A stretch of 64,000 nucleotides of DNA from Microtetraspora sp. NBRC 16547 (GCF_030268965.1 NZ_BSSE01000007.1:1-64000), one strand, 5' to 3'. Shown: positions 1 to 8,334, counted from the first letter of the stretch. Notes: a model not told the origin generated them from the sequence alone. Translations and numbers: made by a program.

Positions 1-101
1 TTGCGGCTGAGGACGTGTGCCGCGGCGTTGAGGATGCGCTGGCGTGTGCGGGCTGACTTGGAGCTTTCTTCCGGGGTGGGTTCGCCGGTTTTCCTGGGCA
101 C
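1..101 (-). CDS. TetR-family transcriptional regulator, 5' end only
   Basis: The gene runs off the left edge of the window; only the first 33 codons are visible. Reading the minus strand from a GTG at 101-99, the product starts VPRKTGEPTPEESSKSARTR and continues QRILNAAAHVLSR, the usual opening of a TetR DNA-binding domain (T-R-x-x-I-L-x-A-A). There is no strong SD in front of the GTG. It diverges from the MaoC-type dehydratase gene at 259, so it is the natural candidate regulator of that promoter region. The ligand-binding domain is outside the window. Confidence 0.75.
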   Translation of the reverse strand, partial: MPRKTGEPTPEESSKSARTRQRILNAAAHVLSR

Positions 102-258
102 GGAGCGATCATACGCGGTCGGCCGCCGTCCACGGTATTTAACTGAAGGTAGATTAAACATTTGCGGGGTGTTCCGTGAAGCCCGAGGGAAAGATGTTCG
201 ACGAGGGGGTCGCGGTGGTGGCCGGACGCGTTACGGAGCGGGGAGAAGGAGTGGGCCG

Positions 259-1269
259 GTGACGGCGATCGCGGAAGGGCCGTACTTCGAGGAGCTGGCG
301 GCCGGGCAGGTGTTCGACGGTGCGCCGGGAGTCACACTCACGGCGGGACACGCCGCGGTCCATCAGGCGGTCGTGGGTGATCGGCTGCGGTTGCCGCTGG
401 ACGAGCATCTCTGCGGGGAGGTCACGGGGGGAGCGACGCCGGCGCATCCGGCGCTGGTCTGGGACGTGGCGATCGGTCAGTCCACGCTCGTCACTCATCA
501 CGTGAAGGCGAACCTGTTCTACCGCGGGCTCGTCTTTCGCCGGTTGCCGGTGATCGGGGACACGCTGCGCACGTCCACGGAGGTGGTGGCGCTGCGGCAG
601 AACCGGCCGAAACCGGGCCGCCGTCCGACCGGGCTGGCGGTGCTGCGGATCAGCACGATGGATCAGGACGGGACGCCGGTGCTCGACTTCTGGCGTTGCG
701 CGATGTTGCCGCTCCGGAATCCCGAGGTGGTGACCGGCCATGACGCCGATCTCGACTCGGTAGGTGCGGCCGCCGCGGGCGTGGATCTCGTCGAGGCGGC
801 CACGGGGGCGCTGGCGGGCTGGCGCCTCGATCGGTTCAGGGACCGGGTCGCGGGCCGGCACTTCTCCGACGTGGCCGAGGGCGAGAGGTGGGAGGTGGGC
901 GGCGGAGACGTGGTGTCCGGCGCTCCGGAACTGGCCAGGCTCACCCTGAACATCGCGCAGGTGCATCACGACGTGCGCGCCGCCGGAGGCTCGCGGCGGC
1001 TGGTGTACGGCGGGCACACCATCGGCCTCGCGCTGTCCCAGGCCGCCAGGGTGCTGCCGAACCTGGTCACGGTCGTGGCCTGGCACGGCTGCGACCACGT
1101 CGGTCCCGTCCACGAAGGGGACACGCTGTGCAGTGAGATCGTCGTGGAGCGCCGCAGCCCGCTGCCCGGCGGAGGCGGGCTGGTCCACCTCCGTTCACTG
1201 GTCGCCGCGGTGGGCGACGGCGAGCCGCGGAACGTCCTCGACTGGAGGTTCGTCGCCGTCATGGCGTAG
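259..1269 (+). CDS. MaoC-family double hot-dog dehydratase/hydratase
   Basis: This is a 336-residue protein with two tandem hot-dog halves. The first covers about residues 1-160 and opens YFEELAAGQVFDGAPGVTLT; the second, about 190-336, contains a stretch from LVYGGHTIGLALSQAARVLP to the end. This layout matches two-domain MaoC-type enoyl-CoA hydratases such as mesaconyl-CoA hydratase, which act on acyl-CoA thioesters in the cytoplasm. The exact substrate cannot be read from the sequence, so no symbol is given. The GTG at 259 was chosen because GGAGAAGGA lies at 242-250 and homology begins just after it; the open frame continues upstream to the window edge but overlaps the divergent TetR gene. 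No other acyl-CoA enzyme lies beside it. Confidence 0.8.
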   Translation: MTAIAEGPYFEELAAGQVFDGAPGVTLTAGHAAVHQAVVGDRLRLPLDEHLCGEVTGGATPAHPALVWDVAIGQSTLVTHHVKANLFYRGLVFRRLPVIGDTLRTSTEVVALRQNRPKPGRRPTGLAVLRISTMDQDGTPVLDFWRCAMLPLRNPEVVTGHDADLDSVGAAAAGVDLVEAATGALAGWRLDRFRDRVAGRHFSDVAEGERWEVGGGDVVSGAPELARLTLNIAQVHHDVRAAGGSRRLVYGGHTIGLALSQAARVLPNLVTVVAWHGCDHVGPVHEGDTLCSEIVVERRSPLPGGGGLVHLRSLVAAVGDGEPRNVLDWRFVAVMA

Positions 1270-1337
1270 GAACGCCGCCGGAACTTTGACTCGTTGACCG
1301 GATTCTTCGAATTGGTCACGGGGTATAGAGGGCCGGC

Positions 1338-1481
1338 ATGGTCGCCCACGTCGTCCGCTCCGCCTTCGAGATCCCCGGCGCCGAGGAGGCCGCTGCGGGG
1401 GTGGCGCCCCAGGTGCCAGCGCTCTACCAGATCCCGCTCGACCGTTTGAACGAGGAGAACAGCAGGCAGAAACGCATCTGA
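1338..1481 (+). CDS. 47-residue small protein, candidate P450-modified precursor peptide
   Basis: ATG at 1338, stop TGA at 1479-1481, ending 20 bases before the P450 start. The peptide begins MVAHVVRSAFEIPGAEEAAA and ends in the polar tail RLNEENSRQKRI. Nearly all codons end in G or C, as in neighbouring genes, which argues for real coding. A TATAGA box at 1324-1329 would place a transcript start almost at the ATG, so the message could be leaderless; an AGAGGG at 1328-1333 could instead act as SD. The only aromatic residues are one Phe and one Tyr (in ALYQIPLDRL). Small ORFs directly upstream of actinobacterial P450s include known RiPP precursors (biarylitide, cittilin and tryptorubin types), but this sequence is not one I recognise. 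The coding call is moderately firm; the RiPP role is inference. Confidence 0.55.
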   Translation: MVAHVVRSAFEIPGAEEAAAGVAPQVPALYQIPLDRLNEENSRQKRI

Positions 1482-1501
1482 CACGTCCGATGGAGGCAAT
1501 G

Positions 1502-2764
1502 ATGAGCACTCCCAGCACTGTCGGTCCCGTCGACATGATGGACCCTGACCTGCTGCGGGATCCGTTCCGCGGGTACTCGCGCATCCGGGAGCAGGCGCCG
1601 GTCACGCGCGCCGTCTTCGCGGGCGTGAGCACCCCGATCTGGCTGGTGACCCGGTTCGACGACGTCCAAACCGTGCTGAGCGACCAGCGCTTCGTGAACA
1701 ACCCCGCCAACGTGCCGGGGATGGACGTGCACAACGTCCGCGAGGAAGTCATCAAGGCCCGCGGGCTCCCGCGGGAGTACGCCCAGTACGTGCTCGACAG
1801 CGTCCTCGACGCCGACGGCGACGACCACATCCGGTTGCGGAGGCTGGTCTCCCGCGCCTTCACCGCGCGGCGGGTCTCGGAGCTGCGGCCGCGTGTGGAG
1901 GAGATCACCGAAGACCTCCTCGACCGGCTTCCGGACCTGGCCGAGGACGGCGTGGTCGACCTCATCGAGGGGTTCGCCTATCCGCTGCCAATCACGGTCA
2001 TCTGCGAGCTGGTCGGCATCCCGGAGGAGGACCGCCCGCAGTGGCGCGACTGGGGCAGGTCCCTGGTGTCCATGCGGCCGGGGGCGATGGCGGATTCGCT
2101 GCGCCAGCTGGTGACCTACATCCAGGACCTGATCGAGCGCCGACGGGCGCAGCCGACCGGTGACCTGCTCACCGGGCTGATCCGGGCCCATGACGAGGAC
2201 GGCGGCCGGCTCAGCGACACCGAGATGGTCACGATGGTGCTGACCCTGGTCCTCGCCGGCCACGAGACCACCGCCCACCTGATCGGCAACGGCACCGTCG
2301 CGCTGCTGACCCACCCCGACCAGCTCGCCGCGCTCCGCGCCGATCCCGAGCTGGCGCCCCGCGCCGTCCACGAGCTGATGCGCTGGTGCGGGCCCGTGCA
2401 GGGCACCAGGATCCGGTACGCGGCCGAGGACGTGGAGATCGAGGGGACGCGGATCGGGCGCGGCGAGCCGGTGATGGCCGTGCTCGTATCGGCCAACTAT
2501 GACCCCCGCCGGTTCGACGACCCCGAACGGCTCGACATCACCCGTGAGCCCGACGGGCGCCGCGAGGTCCACGTCGGGTTCGGGCACGGCCTGCACTACT
2601 GCCTCGGCGCGGCGCTGGCCCGCCAGGAGGGCGAGGTCGCGTTCCGGGCGCTCACCCGCCGCTTCCCCGATCTCCGTCTGGCCGTGGCGCCCGAAGATCT
2701 GGAACGTCAGCTCCTGCCCGGCTCCTGGCGTCTGGCGCGGCTCCCCGTCCGCCTGCACTCCTGA
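1502..2764 (+). CDS. Cytochrome P450 monooxygenase
   Basis: This is a soluble bacterial P450 of 420 residues. The I-helix oxygen-binding motif AGHETT lies near residue 250, the K-helix E-x-x-R is in HELMRW, and the heme-binding loop is FGHGLHYCLG with Cys367 as axial ligand, followed by AALARQEGEVAF. The ATG at 1502 is preferred over the ATGs at 1490 and 1499 because GGAGG at 1492-1496 is then correctly spaced. There is no ferredoxin or reductase gene nearby, so electrons must come from elsewhere in the cell. A 47-codon ORF ends 20 bases upstream and probably shares the transcript. Overall it resembles the CYP105/CYP107-like clade that tailors natural products. The substrate is unknown; the small upstream peptide is one candidate. 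Confidence 0.93.
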   Translation: MSTPSTVGPVDMMDPDLLRDPFRGYSRIREQAPVTRAVFAGVSTPIWLVTRFDDVQTVLSDQRFVNNPANVPGMDVHNVREEVIKARGLPREYAQYVLDSVLDADGDDHIRLRRLVSRAFTARRVSELRPRVEEITEDLLDRLPDLAEDGVVDLIEGFAYPLPITVICELVGIPEEDRPQWRDWGRSLVSMRPGAMADSLRQLVTYIQDLIERRRAQPTGDLLTGLIRAHDEDGGRLSDTEMVTMVLTLVLAGHETTAHLIGNGTVALLTHPDQLAALRADPELAPRAVHELMRWCGPVQGTRIRYAAEDVEIEGTRIGRGEPVMAVLVSANYDPRRFDDPERLDITREPDGRREVHVGFGHGLHYCLGAALARQEGEVAFRALTRRFPDLRLAVAPEDLERQLLPGSWRLARLPVRLHS

Positions 2765-2820
2765 CGGACGGCTGCGCCCGTACGCGAGCCGGGCGCGGCC
2801 CGTCCACTCTGGGCGTACAT

Positions 2821-2865
2821 GGCCGGGCCCCTCTTCCCGACACTCTCGGGGAGAGGGGCCCGGCC
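2821..2865. terminator. Bidirectional hairpin terminator
   Basis: A 20-bp stem (2821-2840 with 2846-2865, one G-T pair) closes a 5-base loop CACTC. It sits between the convergent P450 gene and the secreted-protein gene. There is no T-run, which is usual for actinobacterial hairpin terminators. Confidence 0.85.
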
Positions 2866-2886
2866 TGCACACCGGCCTGCGCAGCG

Positions 2887-3228
2887 CTACACGAGCCGCA
2901 GGTTCAAGGACAGGAGCAAGTTGACCAGCGAGGCCACCCGGGGCACCCGGGGCACCCGCGGGACCTGGGACACCGGGACGCAGTCGAACTGCGGGCACGG
3001 CGTGGTGAAGCACTGCTTGGGCGACGGGACGCAGACGGTGCCCGGAGGGCACAGCGCGGCCGCGCAGGGCGAGCCCGGGGCGCACGTCGCGGACACAGAT
3101 GACACGGATGACACAGGTGACACGGCTGACGCCGCCGATGTGAAGTCGTCGGCCGCCCAGGACGGTGCCGCCGCCGACACGGACAGACCGGCGGCGATGG
3201 CCGCCGCCAACACGAACCTGCGAAGCAT
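2887..3228 (-). CDS. Small secreted cysteine-rich protein
   Basis: This is a 113-residue exported protein with a Sec signal peptide (MLRRFVLAAAIAAGLSVSAA, cleavage probably after PSWA) and a Ser/Val-rich linker. A compact module with seven cysteines follows, in the pattern C-x5-C-x4-C-x5-C-x6-C-x4-C-x4-C, and includes CFTTPCPQFDC. The C-terminus carries three PRV repeats and a hydrophobic tail. The spacing resembles small disulphide-knotted secreted domains, but I do not recognise a named family. The ATG at 3228 was chosen because GGGGGAGAA precedes it directly; an in-frame start five codons upstream is possible. It is transcribed alone toward the hairpin at 2821-2865. An odd number of cysteines implies one free thiol or an intermolecular disulphide. 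Confidence 0.65.
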   Translation of the reverse strand: MLRRFVLAAAIAAGLSVSAAAPSWAADDFTSAASAVSPVSSVSSVSATCAPGSPCAAALCPPGTVCVPSPKQCFTTPCPQFDCVPVSQVPRVPRVPRVASLVNLLLSLNLRLV

Positions 3229-3342
3229 TTCTCCCCCGAACACTCTGGAGCCCCCCGGCGATCATGCTCGCACATGGAGACGGCCGAGCCCGGTCTCGCC
3301 GCGCGGGAAGATCCGCACCGATCGGCGCCGGCCGCGCAGCGG

Positions 3343-3957
3343 TCACTCGGCGAGAGGAGCCAGCGCGGTCCGCAGGTCGGTGAGCTCGCCGTACACGACC
3401 CCGGTCATGCCGAGCGCGACGGCGGCGGCGACGTTCTCCGGCCGGTCGTCCACGAACAGGCACCGCTCCGGGACCGCACCCGCGAGTCCGGCGGCGATCT
3501 CGTAGATCCGCCGGTCCGGCTTCGCGATCCCGACGCGGGCGCTGCTCACGACGGCGTTCGCGAAGCCGGCCATTCCCAGCCGGTCGAGGTCCTCCTCCAG
3601 CCGGGTCGTGGCGTTGGTGACCAGCACCACCGGCACCCGCCGCCGCGCCTCGGCCAGCAGGTCGCGCACCCCCTCGTCGATCCACGCCGGCACCGCGGCG
3701 AACTCCTCGACCAGCCGTGCGGCACGCTCGGGTGAGCCCAGGACCTCGGCGAACGCGGTGACGAGCCACTCCTCCCATTCCTCGCAGGTGATCTGGCCGA
3801 GCGTGGCGGGGCCCATCAACGCCGGGCTCAGCGCGGTCTTCAGGACGGTGCCGGGCGCCAGCCCGTACGCCTCGTCGATCCGCGCCTGCGCCGCCGGGTC
3901 GTGAAACCGGAGCACACCGTCGAAGTCGCACAACACCGCGTCGAAGGACACCGTCAC
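3343..3957 (-). CDS. HAD-superfamily hydrolase
   Basis: This is a 204-residue cytoplasmic hydrolase with all four HAD motifs: motif I DFDGV with nucleophile Asp11 and general acid Asp13, motif II LVTNAT, the motif III lysine in KPDRRIYE, and motif IV FVDDRPENV. The helical cap between motifs I and II marks it as subfamily IA (phosphoglycolate phosphatase or haloacid dehalogenase type). The GTG at 3957 has a clear AGGAGAA six bases upstream. The frame stays open further upstream but that part has no family similarity. Phosphatase activity on a small phospho-metabolite is likely; the substrate cannot be inferred. No operon partner is evident. Confidence 0.88.
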   Translation of the reverse strand: MTVSFDAVLCDFDGVLRFHDPAAQARIDEAYGLAPGTVLKTALSPALMGPATLGQITCEEWEEWLVTAFAEVLGSPERAARLVEEFAAVPAWIDEGVRDLLAEARRRVPVVLVTNATTRLEEDLDRLGMAGFANAVVSSARVGIAKPDRRIYEIAAGLAGAVPERCLFVDDRPENVAAAVALGMTGVVYGELTDLRTALAPLAE

Positions 3958-4175
3958 AGTTCTCCTTGTCGGGGGACGGCCGATCCCGCCAGGGACCCGG
4001 CCGTGCTCGGGGGATACACAGGGGACAGCCGTTCGTACCGGGGACGCGCGATGCTCGGTCGCCGGGCACGCGCGGCCTTCTGCCATCCTGGCCGATCATG
4101 CCCGCCTGCGCGCTGATGGGCTGCCCCACGCGTGCTGACTCGGGGGAAGGGCAGCGAGAGGAAGGTCAGAGGAAG

Positions 4176-5078
4176 TCAGAGGAAGGACGCGGGTGGTCCG
4201 TCGGCACGCGGCCGCACCGTCATCGCGGAGAGCGCCTTGACGATGGTGACGGAAATGGCGTGCGCGGTCTGCTTGACCATGGCCGCGACCTCTCCGGAGA
4301 CGGCGGACGGCGAGGAACCTGCCACGCTCACCGCCATGCGGACCCTGCCGTCGGCGTCGAACACCGGGGCGGCCGCACAGACGACGCCCTCGGCGAACTC
4401 CTCCCGCGAATAGGCGATGCCGTGGCGGCGGACCATGCGGAGCTCCCGGTCGAGGGCGGCGTGCCCGACGACGGTGCGCCGGGTCATCCGCCGCAGGGCG
4501 CCGCGGTCGTGGAAGGCGGCGTTGAGCTCGTGATCGAACGCGAGCAGCACCTTGCCGCCCGCGGTGCAGTGCAGGGGCGCGCGGTCGACCTCGTCGGACG
4601 GTGAACTCACCCGGCTGTGCCCGTACACCCGCTCGACGTAGGCGATCTCCAGGCTTCGGGGGACGGCGAGGTTGACCGTCTGCCGGGTCAGCTCGTAGAG
4701 GCGGATCATGTGCGGGAGCACGATGGGGCGCGTGCCGGGGATCATCCTCGGCGCCGGGCGGGCCAGGGTGACCAGCTGGTCGCCGATGGCGTAGTCGATG
4801 CCGATCCGCTGCGCGAAGCCCTTGGCGCACAGGACGCCGAGCAGGCGGTACGTCGTGGTCTTCGGCAGGCCGGTCCTCCTGGACAGCTGGGCGAGGCTCA
4901 TCGGCTGGACGGCCGCGCTCAGTGAGGTGAGGATCGTGATCGCTTTCTCCAGGCTGCTCGGCTTCTCCAGGCTGCTCGGTCGCTGGAGGCCGTTCGGCTT
5001 CTCAAGGCCGCTCTGCGGCTGGACGGGGGGCAGCTGTCGCGTCAGGGGTGATCCCTTATGGGTGATGGTTCGCGGCAT
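4176..5078 (-). CDS. IclR-family transcriptional regulator
   Basis: This 300-residue regulator has an N-terminal winged helix-turn-helix (SLAQLSRRTGLPKTTTYRLL, about residues 60-80) followed by the IclR effector-binding domain (REEFAEGVVCAAAPVFDADG region). Ahead of the HTH is an unusual low-complexity tail in which P-S/N-S/G-L-E/Q-K/R units repeat (PSSLEKPSSLEK). At the DNA level this is a short tandem repeat at about 4950-5010. IclR proteins bind near their own or adjacent promoters and respond to small carboxylate or aromatic ligands. It diverges from the encapsulin region, making the intervening DNA a plausible target. The ligand is unknown. Confidence 0.9.
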   Translation of the reverse strand: MPRTITHKGSPLTRQLPPVQPQSGLEKPNGLQRPSSLEKPSSLEKAITILTSLSAAVQPMSLAQLSRRTGLPKTTTYRLLGVLCAKGFAQRIGIDYAIGDQLVTLARPAPRMIPGTRPIVLPHMIRLYELTRQTVNLAVPRSLEIAYVERVYGHSRVSSPSDEVDRAPLHCTAGGKVLLAFDHELNAAFHDRGALRRMTRRTVVGHAALDRELRMVRRHGIAYSREEFAEGVVCAAAPVFDADGRVRMAVSVAGSSPSAVSGEVAAMVKQTAHAISVTIVKALSAMTVRPRADGPPASFL

Positions 5079-5485
5079 TCTGTCGGTGTGTCACCTAACG
5101 GGCGATATGGGGACATGCTCCGGCTGGGGGATTCGCAAGACCATGATTACCCATGGCGATGAATCACCACACTGCGTATCTAGCGCGCCCGTGAGGCGCT
5201 CCACGTCCTCGGCGCCGCGCCGATCGACACCGACGCGAAGGCCGGGCTGGCCATGCTGGCCGACAGCCTCATCCATCGCACCCGGTAGCGAGCCCGGCGC
5301 TTCCCGCCCCTGGAACCCCTTCCCTGGCATTCCATCCCCGGCACATCGCCCCCGTAGCCCTGCCCCGTACTCCCGCCACACCCGCGCGAAAACCCTGACC
5401 GCGCGCCGGGAGATCACGATGCCTCCTCGCCGCGCGTTTCGCGCGCACGCCCAGGAAACCCGAGAGAGATCAGGTGGTTCACGTC
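5079..5485. other. Intergenic region between IclR and encapsulin genes
   Basis: This divergent spacer of 407 bases holds the polyprenyl-synthase-like remnant at 5184-5288 and must hold the promoters of both flanking genes. No convincing -35/-10 pair or operator palindrome was seen. The open frames crossing it are antisense or out-of-frame shadows. Confidence 0.5.
5184..5288 (+). pseudogene. 3' remnant, probably of a polyprenyl diphosphate synthase gene
   Basis: After an in-frame TAG at 5181-5183, 34 sense codons end in TAG at 5286-5288. They encode REALHVLGAAPIDTDAKAGL followed by AMLADSLIHRTR. The composition and helical pattern match the extreme C-terminus of trans-isoprenyl diphosphate synthases (an A-L-x-x-L-x-x-A-P motif, then a final helix ending in Arg residues). 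Polyprenyl synthases are among the reported neighbours and candidate cargo of family 2B encapsulins, and the shell gene starts about 200 bases downstream. No start codon, no DDxxD motifs and no upstream coding remain, so this would be a scar of a deletion. The assignment rests on only 34 residues. Confidence 0.45.
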
Positions 5486-6874
5486 ATGACGGAAACCGTT
5501 TCCTCGAACGACCAGCCGCAGCTGAGCCTCGGCACCGCCGCGGCGCGGAACCTGGCGACGACGACCAAGTCCGTGCCGCAGATGCAGGAGATCACCTCGC
5601 GGCACCTGCTCCGGGTCCTTCCCTGGGTGCAGGTGGTCGGCGGGGCGTACCGGGTCAACCGGAGGCTCAGCTACGCGGTGGGCGACGGGCGGATCAGGTT
5701 CGTCTCCACCGGAGCCGAGGTACGCGTCATCCCGGCCGAGCTGTGCGAGCTGCCCACCCTGCGCCGGTTCGACGACAGCGACGTACTGGAGGCCATCGCC
5801 GGACGGTTCACCCAGCGGGAGTTCGAACCTGGCGAGGTGATCGTCAGCGCGGGCGCGCCGGCGGACCGCGTGATCCTGATCGCCCACGGCAAGGTGAACA
5901 AGATCGCGGCCGGCGCGTACGGAACCGAGACGGTCGCCGAGGTCCTGGCCGACGGCCACCACCTCGGCGACCGGGGCCTGACCGAGGAGACGGCCGTGTG
6001 GGACTTCACGGCCAAGGCCATCACCCCCTGCACGGCGCTGATCCTGTCGCGTGGAGCGTTCCAGGAGATCGCCGCCCAGTCGCCGGAGCTGCGGGAGTAC
6101 CTCGACAACATGGAGCCGGCCGAGAGCCGGGCCGTCAACGCCCACGGCGAGGCGGAGATCGAGCTGGCGGCGGGTCATGTGGGGGAGGTGGCGCTGCCGG
6201 GGACGTTCGTGGACTACGAGGCCGAGCCTCGGGAGTACGAGCTGAGTGTGGCGCAGACGATCCTGCGGATTCACACGCGGGTGGCGGATCTGTACAACGA
6301 GCCGATGAACCAGACCGAGCAGCAGTTGCGGTTGACGGTCGAGGCGTTGCGGGAGCGGCAGGAGTACGAGCTGGTCAACAACCGTGAGTTCGGCCTGCTG
6401 CACAACGCGGATCTGGGGCAGCGGATTCACACCCGGACCGGCCCGCCCACCCCCGACGACCTCGACGAGCTGCTCTGCCGCCGGAGGAAGTCGCACTGCT
6501 TCGTGGCCCACCCTCGGGCGGTCGCGGCCTTCGCCCGGCAGTGCAACAGCCGGGGGATCTATCCCGACTCCGTGCAGGTGGGGGAGTCGACGGTCACGGC
6601 CTGGCGCGGGGTGCCGATCCTGCCGTGCGACAAGATCCCCGTCAGTAGGCAGGGGCTCAGCTCGATCATCGGCATGCGGCTGGGGGAGGAGGACCAGGGG
6701 GTGATCGGGCTGCACCGGACCGGGCTGCCGGACGAGTACCAGCCCGGCGTGTCGGTCCGGTGCACGGGCATCGACGAGAAGGCGATCGCCTCCTATCTCG
6801 TCACCGCCTACTATTCGGCGGCCGTCCTCGTGCCCGACGCGATCGGCGTGCTCGACAGCGTCGAGGTCGGCTGA
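5486..6874 (+). CDS. Family 2B encapsulin shell protein with cNMP-binding domain
   Basis: This 462-residue HK97-fold shell protein is predicted to self-assemble into a proteinaceous nanocompartment in the cytoplasm. The N-terminus ([20 protein letters not shown], then the [10 protein letters not shown] stretch) and the C-terminal half ([53 protein letters not shown]) are typical of family 2 encapsulins. A cyclic-nucleotide-binding-like domain is inserted at about residues 92-205 ([20 protein letters not shown]), which defines subgroup 2B. The ATG at 5486 is preferred over GTG 5474 because AGGTGG at 5472-5477 is then well placed. Known 2B loci also carry a terpene cyclase, polyprenyl synthase, xylulose kinase or cysteine desulfurase as cargo; none is intact here, and only a short synthase-like scar lies upstream. 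Confidence 0.9.
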   Translation: MTETVSSNDQPQLSLGTAAARNLATTTKSVPQMQEITSRHLLRVLPWVQVVGGAYRVNRRLSYAVGDGRIRFVSTGAEVRVIPAELCELPTLRRFDDSDVLEAIAGRFTQREFEPGEVIVSAGAPADRVILIAHGKVNKIAAGAYGTETVAEVLADGHHLGDRGLTEETAVWDFTAKAITPCTALILSRGAFQEIAAQSPELREYLDNMEPAESRAVNAHGEAEIELAAGHVGEVALPGTFVDYEAEPREYELSVAQTILRIHTRVADLYNEPMNQTEQQLRLTVEALRERQEYELVNNREFGLLHNADLGQRIHTRTGPPTPDDLDELLCRRRKSHCFVAHPRAVAAFARQCNSRGIYPDSVQVGESTVTAWRGVPILPCDKIPVSRQGLSSIIGMRLGEEDQGVIGLHRTGLPDEYQPGVSVRCTGIDEKAIASYLVTAYYSAAVLVPDAIGVLDSVEVG

Positions 6875-7400
6875 CGGCACGGCGAAGTACGCTCGCGAAA
6901 TCGCCCTGCCGGTGTCCCGCCGTGATGCGCGGTGTGATGCCGGTGGGGCGGGCGCCGTCGTGCTCCGGTGGTGCTTTGCGGCAGGGCCTTAACGCGTTCT
7001 CCCGTACCGGCAGGGAAATCGATTTTGTCTCGGCGCGTTCATGGCATTAGGGTTTGATGTTGTGACTACCGGGTCGGCCATGGGCCAAGAGCGAGTGAGG
7101 CACCCGGCCACGGCGTGACCGCCGGGCGGGCGAGAGGCCCGCCGTTCTTTCTTTCCGCGCGCTTCGCGTGACGTTTTCCACCTGTACGGCGGTGCCGTTC
7201 GCTGTCGTCTTCGTGAGCCATTCATGAGCCGGCCTGGTCGGTGAACACCGACGATGCCGGATATCCGGCGCGCCCTTTTCATATATCCCGCACCACGGTC
7301 GAGATCGTCCCGTGGTGATTTCGTTCCGCCCCGCCAGGCGGTTCTTCGTCATGCCCGCGAACGGCCCGCGGGATCACAATCCTGGAGAAGAGAACTGAGA
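6875..7400. other. Gene-free stretch with one terminator
   Basis: Apart from the hairpin at 7125-7154 nothing is supported in these 526 bases. The short open frames on both strands lack SD sequences, family motifs and third-position G/C bias. Confidence 0.5.
7125..7154 (+). terminator. Rho-independent-type terminator
   Basis: A 7-bp G/C stem (7125-7131 with 7137-7143, loop GAGAG) is followed by the T-rich run GTTCTTTCTTT. It lies about 250 bases after the encapsulin stop and would insulate the next gene. Confidence 0.6.
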
Positions 7401-8228
7401 ATGCCGAACGATTTCAACCAACAGATCATCGAGGAGTTCCGCGCCAACGGCGGACGGGTCGGCGGCCCGTTCGAGGGAGCCCGGTTGCTCTTGTTGACCA
7501 CCACCGGAGCGCGGTCCGGCGCTCCGCACACGACCCCGGTCGGCTATCTTCCCGACGGCGGCGAACGTGTCCTGGTCATCGCCTCGGCCGGTGGCGCGCC
7601 GAGGCATCCGGCCTGGTTCCACAACCTGGTGGCCAATCCCCGCGTCACGGTCGAGGACGGTGTCTTCACCTACGAGGCGGAGGCCGTCGTGCTGGAGGGC
7701 GCCGAACGCGACCGCGCCTTCGCCCGCGCGGTCGAGGCCGACCCCGGGTGGGCCTCCTACCAGGCCAGGACGACGCGGGTCATCCCCGTGGTCGCCCTCA
7801 CGGCGGTCACGGGCGGACCGCCGAACGCGGCGTCCTGGGGCGCGGCGCTCAAGCTGATCCACGACGCGTTTCGGAGGGAGCTCGTCCTGATCCGCAATGA
7901 GATCTCCGAGTCGGGTCCCGGACTGGGCGCGCAGCTCAGGGTGAACTGCCTGACCCTCTGCCAAGGGCTGCACAACCACCACACGGGCGAGGACGCCGGG
8001 ATGTTCGTGATGCTCGCCGAGCGCTATCCCGAGCTCGCCCCGACCCTGGACCGGCTGCGCCGGGAACACGAGAAGATCGCGGCTCTTGTCGACGACCTGC
8101 GGAAGGTCATCTCCGCCGACGGCGCGGATCCCCTGCTGGTGCTCGCCGAAGTCGAGCGACTCACGGACGAGCTCGAAATCCATCTGACCTACGAGGAGGA
8201 GCAGTTGATCCCGATCCTCGACGCCTGA
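7401..8228 (+). CDS. DDN-type (F420/flavin) nitroreductase domain fused to a hemerythrin HHE domain
   Basis: This is a 275-residue two-domain protein. Residues 1-130 form a split beta-barrel of the deazaflavin-dependent nitroreductase family (LLLTTTGARSGAPHTTPVGY, then HPAWFHNLVANPRVTVE), members of which bind F420H2 and reduce quinones or nitro compounds. Residues 150-275 are a four-helix hemerythrin HHE domain with candidate di-iron ligands in LIHDAF, LHNHHTGED, LRREHEKI and EIHLTYEEEQL. The ATG at 7401 is chosen because GGAGAAGAG precedes it and homology begins there; the frame extends upstream without similarity. Such fusions occur in actinomycetes, and an oxygen- or redox-linked role is likely. 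The C-terminus ends right after the last helix, so there is no family 1 encapsulin targeting tail. Confidence 0.85.
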   Translation: MPNDFNQQIIEEFRANGGRVGGPFEGARLLLLTTTGARSGAPHTTPVGYLPDGGERVLVIASAGGAPRHPAWFHNLVANPRVTVEDGVFTYEAEAVVLEGAERDRAFARAVEADPGWASYQARTTRVIPVVALTAVTGGPPNAASWGAALKLIHDAFRRELVLIRNEISESGPGLGAQLRVNCLTLCQGLHNHHTGEDAGMFVMLAERYPELAPTLDRLRREHEKIAALVDDLRKVISADGADPLLVLAEVERLTDELEIHLTYEEEQLIPILDA

Positions 8229-8334
8229 CCCACTGAGCCGACCGCGAGCGCCACGGCCCGCCGAGCGTAGGGGGGCACAGAACCGCGTGGGCGCGGCGGT
8301 GCCTGGCCGAGCGGGTAGCGCAAGGACGAAACGG

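Noticed and set aside
1424-4129. 901-codon open frame on the minus strand
   Set aside because: It is antisense to the P450 gene and overlaps the secreted-protein and HAD genes in other frames; low-complexity Arg/Gly/Pro composition, no motifs. A by-product of high G+C.
5091-5417. 108-codon minus-strand ORF upstream of the encapsulin
   Set aside because: No SD, no motif, and antisense to the polyprenyl-synthase-like fragment, which has better coding character.
7047-7352. 101-codon minus-strand ORF between encapsulin and DDN-hemerythrin genes
   Set aside because: Weak codon bias, no SD, and it spans the T-tailed terminator hairpin.
7401-8228. DDN-hemerythrin protein as proven encapsulin cargo
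   Set aside because: No targeting tail, a terminator separates the genes, and known family 2B cargo are of other classes. Kept only as a low-interest observation.
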